Shown: positions 9,498-20,796 of the stretch, piece after piece | How positions within the stretch are numbered: position 1 is the stretch's first letter | Layout: the number at the start of each line of letters is the position of its first letter | Assembly: GCF_016808095.1 (NCBI RefSeq) | Contig: NC_068971.1 | Coordinates: 10,738,501 to 10,802,500 of the forward strand | Direction: 5' to 3' | Length of the DNA: 64,000 nucleotides | Source: Vigna angularis | Lineage: Eukaryota; Streptophyta; Magnoliopsida; Fabales; Fabaceae | Program-made: the position numbers and the translations under genes | The notes under the pieces: model-generated | What the model was told of the DNA's origin: nothing | Databases searched by the model: none | The model's input: the letters and a program-made list of their open reading frames with translations, nothing else

Positions 9498-12113
9498 TGT
9501 AACATCCCAAAATATAGTAATTACCATAAATCAGGATTAATTACAATTTAACAGTATAATTAACAGTCTTTAGCATTAACAGCACTCAAGAGTTCAAAGC
9601 CGAACGGCTGCAGTACAAAATGACGAGCGTAACAAAGTACAGGGAAAAATAAAAACAGAACGAACGGTTTTACAAAAGGATTAACCGAACGTCCAAAACG
9701 AGCTAACATTAACACCCTAACCTCTACGAGCGCTCTAAGGCTCGGCCTTTACTTCAATTTCAACCAGATTAGCATCTTCCAAATTTTCTTCTTCCAGCAT
9801 TTCTTCAAGAGACGCTCCACCATCTGCTCACATCCACATGGATGATCATTGCAAGACAAGACGGACGCACATATACAGGGGACAACACAATGGAAATGCA
9901 AGGGTAAGCTTATAATATTTAATTTATACAATTAACACATACATTTACATTTCGATTCACACACACAACATATAACTTATCAAATAGTAGTCATAGAAAT
10001 ACGTATATAAGACAGACCGCCCGGACTGTATGAACCATGTAGTTACAGGCGTCCTTGCACCCGAGTGGTGTACTAGCCGGGATATACCTAATCAGCTACC
10101 ACTCGAGGTTAATCCCTCGCCCATAACTAAGCGATGAACGAAGGACCTCCTGCCATTTCCACGCATGACTACCCCCTTCTACGTGAAGGTGAGTATCACG
10201 GAATTTCAGGATGGACCAAGCCTGGCTTAACTTATCCATGTTCATACTTTACCAAATTTAGTATTTAATACATCTGAGACGTTCCTCCTTGGAACGCTCG
10301 TTCAAATTCCATAATCATAAAATCACTTGATATAACGTTCGCACTGTAATTTATCATAATTCATAATCAATCTCCTCCTTAACTTTAAGAGTACCAAAGA
10401 ACGAACGTTCAGTCCCTTGAAGAAATAGGATGAACGTTCAAATACAGTACTGGATGGAAGGGCGTGACTCCCTGTTTGACCAGTGAAATGAACTACTATA
10501 TTGAAAGTATAATGATACTTAGAAAATTTCATAATATAAATCTTGGACCAGATTCAATGTAGCAAGGATGGTCAATAACACTTAGAATTTTCTTTGTAAA
10601 ATTTGTATATACTGAACTGATGCCAGTATTTGAACGAACGTAAAAGAATGAATATTGAAATATTTGGACGAACGCTATTTACGTTCGTTAAGGAATTGAG
10701 AATAATGACGAACGTTCGATATGAGGCCGAACGCTATCAAAGACGAACGCTCGACATAAGGCCGAACGCTATCAAGGACGAACGCTCGACATAAGGCCGA
10801 ACGCTATCAAAGACGAACGCTCGACATAAGGCCGAACGCTATCAAAGACGAACGCTCGACATAAGGCCGAACGCTATCAAAGACGAACGCTCGACATAAG
10901 GCCGAACTTTATGTAATTGTAAAGTTTCAAATATTTATATACAGTTGAGCTGAACGAACGCTCAGACATTCAAATGGGGACGCTCGTTCTCGAGCAGAAT
11001 TCTTTCCAAATGAATGAATTCCATTCTAAGTTATTTTAAGGAAAACCGAACGGTCTAAGACCGTACAGTGACGAGCGTTATTTATCAAAGGGGATGATTT
11101 AAGTCTCAGATTTCTCAAACTTAACAAATTTCCAGATTTCACATTTAACTTATACTTTATACTCTAAATGATTCTCCAATTTATGAACTGTATAACTTTC
11201 ACTTCCAGATTAATTCACATTCAACAATCAACATATTAACAACTCATACATTGCCATATTCATACATCATTCATACGTATCAAACCAACATGCAGTTCAA
11301 CAACCCAGAAATCATATCAGATATCACTAAACGTCCATAACAGCTCAAACTTCATATTTTTCATACATGCAACTCAGATCATATAACATACAGTAAAAAT
11401 TAAACATATAAGCTTCCCTTACCCGGATTGGCAACCAAACTTGTCCTAGATGCAACAGTGGCTTCGTCCAACTACGCTTTTCTTACGTTCTTGACTCTTC
11501 CAAAACAAATCTAACCACAGAATACAGAACACTGAGACTACATGCTTGCATGCAACTATGAACCCTAGTTTTTTTTCCAGAAACCTAAGGACGAGCTATG
11601 GAAGGGGACTTACCAGTTTCAGTCCTTGAAGCTGTTCGGTCCAGTGGATAGCTCTCAGTGCAACGGACGTTCCTACGGTGCTGGAAATGGGATCGTAGGT
11701 GAAACGTGAGGATTACAGTAGAGAGAAGTTTACTGGTTTTAGAGAGAAGTTGGAGAAGATGAATGGGTGTGTTCCGTGAGGAAGAAGATGAGTGATGCAG
11801 GTGAGAGAATTTTTCAGAAAAAAAATCTGGTTTTGTAAATCTCACGCTCGTTTGAACGAACGTGTCTCCAGCCGACACCTGCACCCAAACTCTGATTTGG
11901 AAACTTCTTCCGCAACACGTGGCGTGCTTGCATGTAAGGATTGGTGCGTTTTTAATGCTTTCTAGAGAAATGATTTTGCCCAGCTTTCCATGCACAGCAG
12001 AGAGGTGCAAATCAGAGTTGGGAGTGTGTTTTTAATGGCTTGAGAAGTGATGTGGCGTGCGTTAATGGTGAGAATGTCAGAATTAACTTATGCTAATTTT
12101 TAAGGGTCTCACA
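9498..12113 (-). repeat. Tekay element 3' LTR (left copy), 2616 bp
   Basis: It starts TGTAACATCCC and ends GGGTCTCACA on the plus strand, so the element-sense termini are TGTGAGACCC...GGGATGTTACA. It is the same length as the copy at 16883-19498. It includes a 35-bp tandem repeat at 10707-10912. The 141-codon frame at 11585-12010 is present in both LTRs, but no product is recognised. Confidence 0.95.
10707..10912. repeat. 35-bp LTR minisatellite (left LTR)
   Basis: About six head-to-tail copies of a 35-bp unit beginning GACGAACGCTCGACATAAGG and continuing CCGAACGCTATCAAA. The first copy is the most diverged (GTTCGATATGAGG) and the last is truncated. Confidence 0.95.
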
Positions 12114-12121
12114 TTCTCCCT
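12114..12121 (-). other. Tekay polypurine tract
   Basis: AGGGAGAA on the minus strand directly abuts the element-sense 3' LTR (TGTGAGACCC). It is the expected primer site for plus-strand synthesis. Confidence 0.75.
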
Positions 12122-12149
12122 AACTACAAAAATTTTCGTCCTCGAAAAT

Positions 12150-12617
12150 TTAGAACTTACCCGTGAATAGGTGTGGATACAAGTCCTTCATGGCGCTCTC
12201 CACTTCCCACGTTGAGTCACCAGTTTTAGCGTCCCACACCACCTTCACTAAACGAACGTCTTTTCTTTTGTGTAGCTTGGTGCGAACGTCATCGATACGG
12301 ACTGGTTGCAACTCCAGCGTTCGATCTGGTTGTAGTTGTATATTTTCCAGCTCCAAGACATGAGAAGGATCAGCTATATACTTCCTAAGTTGAGACACAT
12401 GGAAGACCGGATGTAGATTTGATAGTTGAGGAGGCAACGCAAGCTCATAAGCTACTGGCCCAATCTTTTTCAAAATCTGGTATGGTCCTATGAACTTGGG
12501 AGACAGCTTCTTTGGACGAACGATTCTCCCCACTCCAGTGATTGGATTGAGTCTCAAGAATACGTGATCACCTACAGCGAATTCCAATGGCCTCCTTCTT
12601 CTATCCGCATAAGATTT
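12150..12617 (-). CDS. Tekay integrase C-terminus with chromodomain-like tail, downstream of a premature stop
   Basis: It continues the same frame after the TAG at 12618-12620 with KSYADRRRRPLEF. Then comes the integrase GPY/F-type region (VGDHVFLRLNP, LSPKFIGPYQI, YELALPPQLSNLHPVFHVSQL). The tail is VRLVKVVWDAKTGDSTWEVE ending LYPHLF, which resembles the chromodomain of Tekay/Del chromoviruses thought to target heterochromatin. It has no start codon of its own near the beginning, so it would be made only by readthrough or from an unbroken parent copy. Confidence 0.8.
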   Translation of the reverse strand, partial: KSYADRRRRPLEFAVGDHVFLRLNPITGVGRIVRPKKLSPKFIGPYQILKKIGPVAYELALPPQLSNLHPVFHVSQLRKYIADPSHVLELENIQLQPDRTLELQPVRIDDVRTKLHKRKDVRLVKVVWDAKTGDSTWEVESAMKDLYPHLFTGKF

Positions 12618-12620
12618 CTA

Positions 12621-14921
12621 TCTGCTCAGGGACGTCTTCAATCTCTCCTGGACTAACTTCACTTTGTCAGTCGTTTGCTGGATGAGCTCAGGTCCAGTTA
12701 GCACGTTCTCTCCATCTTGGAACCAACAAAGTGGCGTTCGGCATTTCCTCCCATAGAGAGCTTCAAACGGCGCCATTCCAATGCTAGACTGGAAGCTATT
12801 GTTGTACGTGAACTCCACTAGTGGCAAGACCTCATCCCACGCGCCTAAGTGATCCAGGACGCACGTCCTCAGTAAATCCTCCAGCGTCTGGATGGTACGT
12901 TCGGATTGGCCGTCCGTTTGCGGATGATATGCTGAACTCATCTGCAGCTTGCTCCCCAACTCGCCTTGTAATGATTGCCAAAACCGAGATGTGAATCTCG
13001 TGTCTCGGTCAGAAATGATGCTTGAAGGCACTCCATGAAGACGAACGATCTCCATGATATATAACTTGGCCAAATTCGTCATGGACATCTTCAGATTCAC
13101 GGCCAAGAAGTGAGCGCTTTTAGTCAATCTATCCACGATCACCCAAATCGAATCATGATTCCTAACCGTTCGTGGTAGATGAGTCACGAAGTCCATGGAT
13201 ATGCTATCCCACTTCCATTCTGGAATTTCCAACTGTTGAAGCAATCCTCCTGGTCGTTGGTGTTCGGCCTTAGCACGTTGACACGTCAAACAGGATGCCA
13301 CAAAACGAGCGACATCACTCTTCATTCCAGGCCACCAGAACGACTGCCTAAGATCCTTATACATCTTAGTCATACCGGGATGTATGCTAAGACGACTATG
13401 ATGTGCGTCCTCCAATATGATCCGCTTCAGCTCGCTATCATTAGGAACGCACGTCCTATCCATGTATCTTAATAGGCCGTCCGTCCCCGTATTGAATTCT
13501 TTGGCTTGATCCGAACCGAGCGTACTTAAAATCTTCACTAGGTCCTCGTCCTCGCGTTGCTTCATCCTGATACGATCATATACATTGCTGGATATTCTAA
13601 GGGTACAGAACTTGATGCTGTTCGGTTCTAATTCGAACTGTAACCTTAGATCTCTGAAACTTTCCACTAAACTTAACTCCTTCACCATCATAACCGAGAC
13701 ATGCACTGCCTTCCTGCTTAGAGCGTCCGCCACTACATTGGCTTTTCCAGGGTGATAGAGTAACTCAAACTCATAGTCTTTCAAGAACTCCAACCAACGC
13801 CTCTGCCTCATGTTCAACTCCTTCTGATCAAATAAATACTTGAGGCTCTTGTGGTCACTGAAAACCTGGAATGTCGATCCGTACAAATAATGCCTCCAAA
13901 TCTTCAGTGCAAAGACGACCGCTGCCAATTCCAGATCGTGCGTTGGATAGTTGCGTTCGTGAACCTTCAACTGACGAGACGCGTACGCTACCGCTCGTCT
14001 CTCTTGCATAAGCACACAGCCCAACCCTTGATGAGACGCGTCGCAGTACACTTCAAAGGGTTTGGACGTGTCCGGAATGATTAGCACAGGAGCGCTCGTC
14101 AACTTCACTTTCATCTCCTGGAATTGTTCCTCGCACAAGTCAGTCCAAGCAAACGGCTGATCCTTCCTGGTCAACTGAGTTAGCGGGGCTACTATATTAG
14201 CAAATCCTTCAATGAAATGCCTATAGTATCCCGCGAGTCCCACAAAGCTACGAACCTCAGTGACCGAACGTGGACTATTCCAATCCAATACTGCTCGCAC
14301 TTTAGATGGATCCACTGAAATACCTTCAGCCGAGACCACATGGCCCAAAAATTGTACCTCCTTCATCCAAAATTCACACTTGGACAGTTTTGCATACAAT
14401 TCTTTTTCTCTCAAATCGCTCAGCACTGCCCTCAAGTGTTCTTCATGCTCGGCTTGTGTCTTAGAGTAGATGAGAATATCATCTATGAAGACGACCACAA
14501 ATTTGTCCAAGTATGGTCGGAAGATGCGGTTCATATAATCCATGAACACTGCAGGAGCGTTCGTTACTCCAAATGGCATCACTACATACTCGTAATGTCC
14601 ATAACGCGACCTGAAAGCAGTCTTCTGGATGTTGTCCTCCTTCACCCTGATTTGGTGATATCCCGAACGCAAGTCAATCTTGGAGAACACCGTTGCCCCA
14701 TGCAGTTGATCCAACAAGTCATCAATCCTTGGCAACGGGTATTTGTTCTTAATGGTCAGCTTGTTCAATTGTCTGTAATCTATGCACAAACGAGAGCTGC
14801 CATCCTTCTTTTTCACCAAGAGCACAGGCACTCCCCATGGTGACACGCTCGGCCTTATGAATTGCTTCTCCATCAACTCTTCAATCTGATTTTTGAGTTC
14901 CACCAACTCTGCAGGCGCCAT
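12621..14921 (-). CDS. Tekay reverse transcriptase-RNase H-integrase part of the polyprotein
   Basis: It is in the same frame as the gag-protease segment, after the TAG at 14931-14933. The first Met is at 14921 ([17 protein letters not shown]). RT motifs include [42 protein letters not shown] and the catalytic FIDD at about residues 145-148 of this segment. RNase H follows with [14 protein letters not shown] and [10 protein letters not shown]. Integrase has the His2Cys2 finger (HH...C..C), SMDFV, SDRDTRF and the Glu of the DDE triad within [14 protein letters not shown]. The segment ends at another in-frame TAG (12618-12620), where family members normally have a Gln before KSYADRRRRPLEF. That is a simple CAG-to-TAG change. 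The enzyme core appears intact; the breaks are premature stops. Confidence 0.9.
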
Positions 14922-14930
14922 TCGGTAAGG

Positions 14931-16742
14931 CTAAACTGAGATAGGTGCTGCTGTTGTCACCAAGTCTATGGTGAATTCAACCTCACGGACAGGAGGCAGT
15001 CCAGGGATCTCTTCAGGAAAAACATCCGGAAACTCATCTATTACTGCTCGCTCAATACTGCCCTCTCTGGACGTTCGTTCTTTTCCCAATCCCTCGAACT
15101 CCTGATCCTCATGCGTCATGATCAGGAAACAGCTTGCTCCTTCCATAATGTCTTCTTTCAAGTGACCGAGCGTCACACTCAACTCCTCTTCATCTTCTTC
15201 AGGAAAAATTAACTCCTTAGCTCCACAATCTATGAGAATGCGATTGGTATTTAGCCAATCCATTCCCAGAATTACTTCTAAGTCTTTGAGAGGCAAACAG
15301 ATGAGATTCACCTTGTACCTATGTCCTTCTACCTCAATAGGACATCTAACACACATGGTAGACGTCCTAACTTCACCCGCAGCTGGTGTTGACACCACCA
15401 AATCAAAATGCATCTCGCTCTCAGTTATCCCCAACTTATCAACGCACGCCTTCGATATGAAGGAGTGTGTTGCCCCCGAATCAAACAATACACAACATTG
15501 CATTCCGTATAACAAGCATGTGCTGGTGATAAGTGTACCTGAACTCGCTGCTTCCGCCCCAGTAATTGCATATACACGCCCAACAGCTTGAGCTCGACCA
15601 CCTCTACCTTGCTGGTTCCTTCCAGCGTTCGGCGGCCTCATCACAGCGCGTCCGCCCATGTTGCACTCGTTCTCCAGATGTCCATTTCTTCTACACAGAT
15701 TGCAGTGCTTCCTTCCAGCTAGTTGAGGGCAGGCATTCCTATAATGTGGCCCTCCACACTGGTAACAAGTAACGTTCCCTTGTCCAGACTGCCCGACAGG
15801 AACGATCGCTTGTGATCCGCTTGCATGAGATGGTTGACTAGGACGAGCGTAAGGAGTCCCCCTCTGATTGACATTACTCCTCGAGGCGATCGGTCCCCTT
15901 ACAGTTTGTTGTTTCTTGTGTCGTTCAGCTTCCGCCATGTTCTTCTCCAACACCTTGGCCCTCTCAACCATGGCAGGAAACGTTCTTATGCATAAACTGG
16001 AGATCAAAACCTTCAAGCCACTCCGCAGTCCGTTCTCAAACTTACGGCACTGCCATTCTTCATTTGTGGCCGTTGTATTGAATCTGACAAGGTGTTTGAA
16101 TTTGTTGGTGTATTCTGAAACCGACATGCCCCCCTGAACCAATTGTAAAAATTCAACTTCCTTTGCAAAACGGACGCTGACAGGGAAGTACTCTTCATAA
16201 AACTTATTTCTGAACACTTCCCAAGTGATAGGACGTCGAGCGTCGGCCAGAATAGCCCTTGCGCTCGCCCACCAGTGGCTCGCTTCTCCAGACAGCAAGT
16301 ATTCAGTGTACGCCAAGCGGTTCTCGTCCGGACACCTCTTGGCATTGAAGATCTTCTCCATGTCCCTTAGCCACTGGTCCGCCTCATCAGGGAGGCCCTT
16401 ACCATTGAATTTAGCCGGGTGATGCTGAAGGAAACTCTCCAAACTCCACTCAGCAGTAGGTTGAGCAGTGTTTGAAGAGGACGCTCCAGGCGTACCTCTA
16501 GTGGCAGCGAGGATCTCCATCAACTGCCTCTGTGTGGTTTCAGCGTTGGCACGAGAGGCCTCCAGGCTCTGCATAGCGGTCTGATTTTGCTGCATCAGAG
16601 TGGCATTCTGTTCCATCAAGGTCGCATTCTGTTGCTGCAGTCGGTCGATCACCGTTTCCAACAACCTAGCGCTGTTGGACGCATCAGGTTCCGTAGGTTG
16701 GGGTGGAGGAGGGAGTCTAAGTGCCATTCGTTTTCTGGACAC
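14931..16742 (-). CDS. Tekay gag-protease part of the polyprotein, 603 codons
   Basis: This encodes the capsid protein and aspartic protease of the retrotransposon. About residues 27-82 form a Gln/Asn-rich heptad stretch likely to be a coiled coil. About 100-265 is a retrotransposon gag domain (HHPAKFNGKG, SHWWASARA, FPVSVRFAKEVEFLQL). Two zinc knuckles follow at 326-338 (Cys326, Cys329, His333, Cys338; spacing X2-X3-X4, one residue short in the middle) and 347-360 (canonical X2-X4-X4). The protease active site DSGATHSF is at 421-428. The frame runs on into the RT linker (FPDVFPEEIPGLPP) before an in-frame TAG at 14931-14933. Reverse transcriptase follows in the same frame only four codons downstream, so the stop splits one polyprotein. 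No CCHC or DSG residue is lost apart from the short first knuckle. Confidence 0.88.
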   Translation of the reverse strand: MSRKRMALRLPPPPQPTEPDASNSARLLETVIDRLQQQNATLMEQNATLMQQNQTAMQSLEASRANAETTQRQLMEILAATRGTPGASSSNTAQPTAEWSLESFLQHHPAKFNGKGLPDEADQWLRDMEKIFNAKRCPDENRLAYTEYLLSGEASHWWASARAILADARRPITWEVFRNKFYEEYFPVSVRFAKEVEFLQLVQGGMSVSEYTNKFKHLVRFNTTATNEEWQCRKFENGLRSGLKVLISSLCIRTFPAMVERAKVLEKNMAEAERHKKQQTVRGPIASRSNVNQRGTPYARPSQPSHASGSQAIVPVGQSGQGNVTCYQCGGPHYRNACPQLAGRKHCNLCRRNGHLENECNMGGRAVMRPPNAGRNQQGRGGRAQAVGRVYAITGAEAASSGTLITSTCLLYGMQCCVLFDSGATHSFISKACVDKLGITESEMHFDLVVSTPAAGEVRTSTMCVRCPIEVEGHRYKVNLICLPLKDLEVILGMDWLNTNRILIDCGAKELIFPEEDEEELSVTLGHLKEDIMEGASCFLIMTHEDQEFEGLGKERTSREGSIERAVIDEFPDVFPEEIPGLPPVREVEFTIDLVTTAAPISV

Positions 16743-16866
16743 AGAGGAAAACGAACGTTAATAACGTGTAAAGAGTTGAGAGAAAAACTCATTCCAACAC
16801 ATACTAAGCACACAGCAAAAACACAGTGCACTCATAACCTACAGTGTCCTTTAAGAGAACAAAACT

Positions 16867-16878
16867 GCTCTGATACCA
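16867..16878 (-). other. Tekay primer binding site, initiator-Met type
   Basis: TGGTATCAGAGC on the minus strand lies four bases inside the element-sense 5' LTR. It is the classical complement of the plant initiator methionine tRNA 3' end used by many Ty1 and Ty3 elements. Confidence 0.9.
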
Positions 16879-16882
16879 CTAA

Positions 16883-19498
16883 TGTAACATCCCAAAATAT
16901 AGTAATTACCATAAATCAGGATTAATTACAATTTAACAGTATAATTAACAGTCTTTAGCATTAACAGCACTCAAGAGTTCAAAGTCGAACGGCTGTAGTA
17001 CAAAATGACGAGCGTAACAAAGTACAGGGAAAAATAAAAACAGAACGAACGGTTTTACAAAAGGATTAACCGAACGTCCAAAACGAGCTAACATTAACAC
17101 CCTAACCTCTACGAGCGCTCTAAGGCTCGGCCTTTACTTCAACTTCAACCAGATTAGCATCTTCCAAATTTTCTTCTTCCAGCATTTCTTCAAGAGACGC
17201 TCCACCATCTGCTCACATCCACATGGATGATCATTGCAAGACAAGACGGACGCACATATACAGGGGACAACACAATGGAAATGCAAGGGTAAGCTTATAA
17301 TATTTAATTTATACAATTAACACATACATTTACATTTCGATTCACACACACAACATATAACTTATCAAATAGTAGTCATAGAAATACGTATATAAGACAG
17401 ACCGCCCGGACTGTATGAACCATGTAGTTACAGGCGTCCTTGCACCCGAGTGGTGTACTAGCCGGGATATACCTAATCAGCTACCACTCGAGGTTAATCC
17501 CTCGCCCATAACTAAGCGATGAACGAAGGACCTCCTGCCATTTCCACGCATGACTACCCCCTTCTACGTGAAGGTGAGTATCACGGAATTTCAGGATGGA
17601 CCAAGCCTGGCTTAACTTATCCATGTTCATACTTTACCAAATTTAGTATTTAATACATCTGAGACGTTCCTCCTTGGAACGCTCGTTCAAATTCCATAAT
17701 CATAAAATCACTTGATATAACGTTCGCACTGTAATTTATCATAATTCATAATCAATCTCCTCCTTAACTTTAAGAGTACCAAAGAACGAACGTTCAGTCC
17801 CTTGAAGAAATAGGATGAACGTTCAAATACAGTACTGGATGGAAGGGCGTGACTCCCTGTTTGACCAGTGAAATGAACTACTATATTGAAAGTATAATGA
17901 TACTTAGAAAATTTCATAATATAAATCTTGGACCAGATTCAATGTAGCAAGGATGGTCAATAACACTTAGAATTTTCTTTGTAAAATTTGTATATACTGA
18001 ACTGATGCCAGTATTTGAACGAACGTAAAAGAATGAATATTGAAATATTTGGACGAACGCTATTTACGTTCGTTAAGGAATTGAGAATAATGACGAACGT
18101 TCGATATGAGGCCGAACGCTATCAAAGACGAACGCTCGACATAAGGCCGAACGCTATCAAGGACGAACGCTCGACATAAGGCCGAACGCTATCAAAGACG
18201 AACGCTCGACATAAGGCCGAACGCTATCAAAGACGAACGCTCGACATAAGGCCGAACGCTATCAAAGACGAACGCTCGACATAAGGCCGAACTTTATGTA
18301 ATTGTAAAGTTTCAAATATTTATATACAGTTGAGCTGAACGAACGCTCAGACATTCAAATGGGGACGCTCGTTCTCGAGCAGAATTCTTTCCAAATGAAC
18401 GAATTCCATTCTAAGTTATTTTAAGGAAAACCGAACGGTCTAAGACCGTACAGTGACGAGCGTTATTTATCAAAGGGGATGATTTAAGTCTCAGATTTCT
18501 CAAACTTAACAAATTTCCAGATTTCACATTTAACTTATACTTTATACTCTAAATGATTCTCCAATTTATGAACTGTATAACTTTCACTTCCAGATTAATT
18601 CACATTCAACAATCAACATATTAACAACTCATACATTGCCATATTCATACATCATTCATACGTATCAAACCAACATGCAGTTCAACAACCCAGAAATCAT
18701 ATCAGATATCACTAAACGTCCATAACAGCTCAAACTTCATATTTTTCATACATGCAACTCAGATCATATAACATACAGTAAAAATTAAACATATAAGCTT
18801 CCCTTACCCGGATTGGCAACCAAACTTGTCCTAGATGCAACAGTGGCTTCGTCCAACTACGCTTTTCTTACGTTCTTGACTCTTCCAAAACAAATCTAAC
18901 CACAGAATACAGAACACTGAGACTACATGCTTGCATGCAACTATGAACCCTAGTTTTTTTTCCAGAAACCTAAGGACGAGCTATGGAAGGGGACTTACCA
19001 GTTTCAGTCCTTGAAGCTGTTCGGTCCAGTGGATAGCTCTCAGTGCAACGGACGTTCCTACGGTGCTGGAAATGGGATCGTAGGTGAAACGTGAGGATTA
19101 CAGTAGAGAGAAGTTTACTGGTTTTAGAGAGAAGTTGGACAAGATGAATGGGTGTGTTCCGTGAGGAAGAAGATGAGTGATGCAGGTGAGAGAATTTTTC
19201 AGAAAAAAAATCTGGTTTTGTAAATCTCACGCTCGTTTGAACGAACGTGTCTCCAGCCGACACCTGCACCCAAACTCTGATTTGGAAACTTCTTCCGCAA
19301 CACGTGGCGTGCTTGCATGTAAGGATTGGTGCGTTTTTAATGCTTTCCAGAGAAATGATTTTGCCCAGCTTTCCATGCACAGCAGAGAGGTGCAAATCAG
19401 GGTTGGGAGTGGGTTTTTAATGGCTTGAGAAGTGATGTGGCGTGCGTTAATGGTGAGAATGTCAGAATTAACTTATGCTAATTTTTAAGGGTCTCACA
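16883..19498 (-). repeat. Tekay element 5' LTR (right copy), 2616 bp
   Basis: It is the partner of 9498-12113. Differences seen include C/T in AAAG(C/T)CGAACGG, T/C in AAATGAA(T/C)GAATTCC, G/C in GTTGGA(G/C)AAGATG and T/G in GGGAGTG(T/G)G. The 35-bp array lies at 18092-18297. Confidence 0.95.
18092..18297. repeat. 35-bp LTR minisatellite (right LTR)
   Basis: The same six-copy array as in the left LTR, at the corresponding offset of 7385 bp, with no visible change in copy number. Confidence 0.95.
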
Positions 19499-19504
19499 GT
19501 GCTG

Positions 19505-20340
19505 TAATTTAATTTCTGTTGTAATTAAATGTGTGAATTATGTTTTCTACAAATTAATTTCTTTTGTCTTTGCTGTTAATTATTTCACTTTGAATTATTT
19601 ACTGTAATTTGGTTTTCTATATTTTGGTGCAGTAATTCTGTTTCTGTTTTCATATTTTACAATTTACTGTTTTACTGTATTTTTGTATTCCATTTTTATT
19701 GTTTCTGTATTTTTGTTATTTGGATTCTGAAATTCTGTATTTATTGTTACTGTTGTAATTTTATTTTCTAAAATTTACTGTTTTACTGTTTTGACCGTTT
19801 TCTGTATTTATTGTTTTCTATATTTTTCTTTTCTGTATTTTCACTTTTTGTACTGCAGTTTTTCTATTTCAGATTTGCTGTTTTTGTTGTAATTATTTAC
19901 TGCTGTAATTTATTTTCTATTTCTATTGTTTTCTGTAATTACTATGTACTGTATTTTCGTTTTTCTGTATTTTAGTTTTCTGTTCCAGATTTATTTTTTT
20001 ACTGTTTTACCTTGCTGTATTTTCGTTTTTACTGTAGCAAAATCATTTTTTTACTGTTTTAATTTCGTTTTACTGTTTTAATTTCTTTTTTACCGTTGTA
20101 GTTTTTACAGTATGTTTTTACTGATGTTTTTTTACTTTTGCGATTAATGTTCTACGTTTTTGTACGTTTACCGTTCCAGCATTTTTATTTTCAAAGTCCA
20201 AATAAATTTTGTAATTTGTTTTTATTGTTTACTATCTTTTACTGTTTGGTTTTACTTTCGTTAAAATTCATTTCAACGTTTTTACTTCAACGTTTTTTTA
20301 ATTCTATTTCATTTAATTTTCAGTTTTAATTTATTTTGCA
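19505..20340 (+). repeat. T-rich tract of the Athila-like LTR
   Basis: Low-complexity sequence in which TTTTACTG, TGTATTTT and CTGTAATTT recur irregularly. It belongs to the 5' LTR downstream of the Tekay insertion. No coding capacity was seen. Confidence 0.7.
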
Positions 20341-20494
20341 TTTCAAAACAACAATCAAAACCCCCCCTACGTGTTGACCCGAGACTGAACCACATTTGGT
20401 CATTGTGAGACGATCTAGGAGTCACATCCTAGCACTATACTGCATTATTTAATGCACATCAAATTTGTATGACCGCGACAGTCGTATCAAATTT

Positions 20495-20512
20495 TGGCGC
20501 CGCTGCCGGGGA
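20495..20512 (+). other. Athila-like primer binding site
   Basis: TGGCGCCGCTGCCGGGGA lies five bases after the LTR end TATCA. It closely matches the PBS class used by Athila-lineage Ty3 elements, usually assigned to tRNA-Asp. It fixes the LTR-internal boundary and the plus orientation. Confidence 0.8.
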
Positions 20513-20796
20513 CCAACGGTTCAGTCTTAAGTTTTTGTTGTTGTTGTGTTAGTGTGTGTTTGTGATGCATTTTAGGATGTTTAGTTAGTCTTGTTTGGGT
20601 TTACTTCTTTTATCAATTTTTGTGTGTTTAGATTTTTTATCATTTTTTGTATTTTGTGCATTTAGTTGTTGTTTTTGGAAGTTTCAATTGATGTAAATAC
20701 TGGTTTTCCCCATGTTATGTTTCTATATGTTTGGTTTAATCTTTGTTTGAAGAGGAAGTCCAAGTCTGAGACAGGTTTTGCACTACAATAAAGGAG

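Larger units (their letters stand above)
9498..19498 (-). mobile_element. full-length Ty3/gypsy Tekay/Del-type chromovirus
   Basis: The element is 10,001 bp with two LTRs of identical length, a 6-bp TSD GTGCTG (9492-9497 and 19499-19504), a Met-type PBS, a polypurine tract, and one long gag-pol frame, all on the minus strand. By eye the LTRs differ at only about eight positions in 2616 bp, so insertion was recent. The domain order (gag, zinc knuckles, protease, RT, RNase H, integrase, C-terminal chromodomain-like tail) and the long LTRs fit the Tekay/Del lineage. Clade assignment is from memory of family features. It lies inside the Athila-like 5' LTR. Confidence 0.9.
7651..20489 (+). mobile_element. 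5' LTR of Athila-like element, split by the Tekay insertion
   Basis: The probable LTR start is TGATGAGTCAATATT at 7651. The end, ...GTCGTATCA at 20489, is followed five bases later by a tRNA-type PBS. Removing the insertion and one TSD (9498-19504) leaves about 2.8 kb. The sequence joins cleanly across it: TAATGGTGCTG then TAATTTAATTTC. A TATAAGA at 9214-9220 may be the LTR promoter. 19505-20340 is a T-rich tract with repeated TTTTACTGT-like words. Because no intact 3' LTR is present, the start is inferred rather than demonstrated. Confidence 0.55.

Noticed and set aside
11585..12010. 141-codon frame in both Tekay LTRs
   Set aside because: It lies within the LTR near the promoter side, unrecognised, and its conservation is explained by LTR identity.
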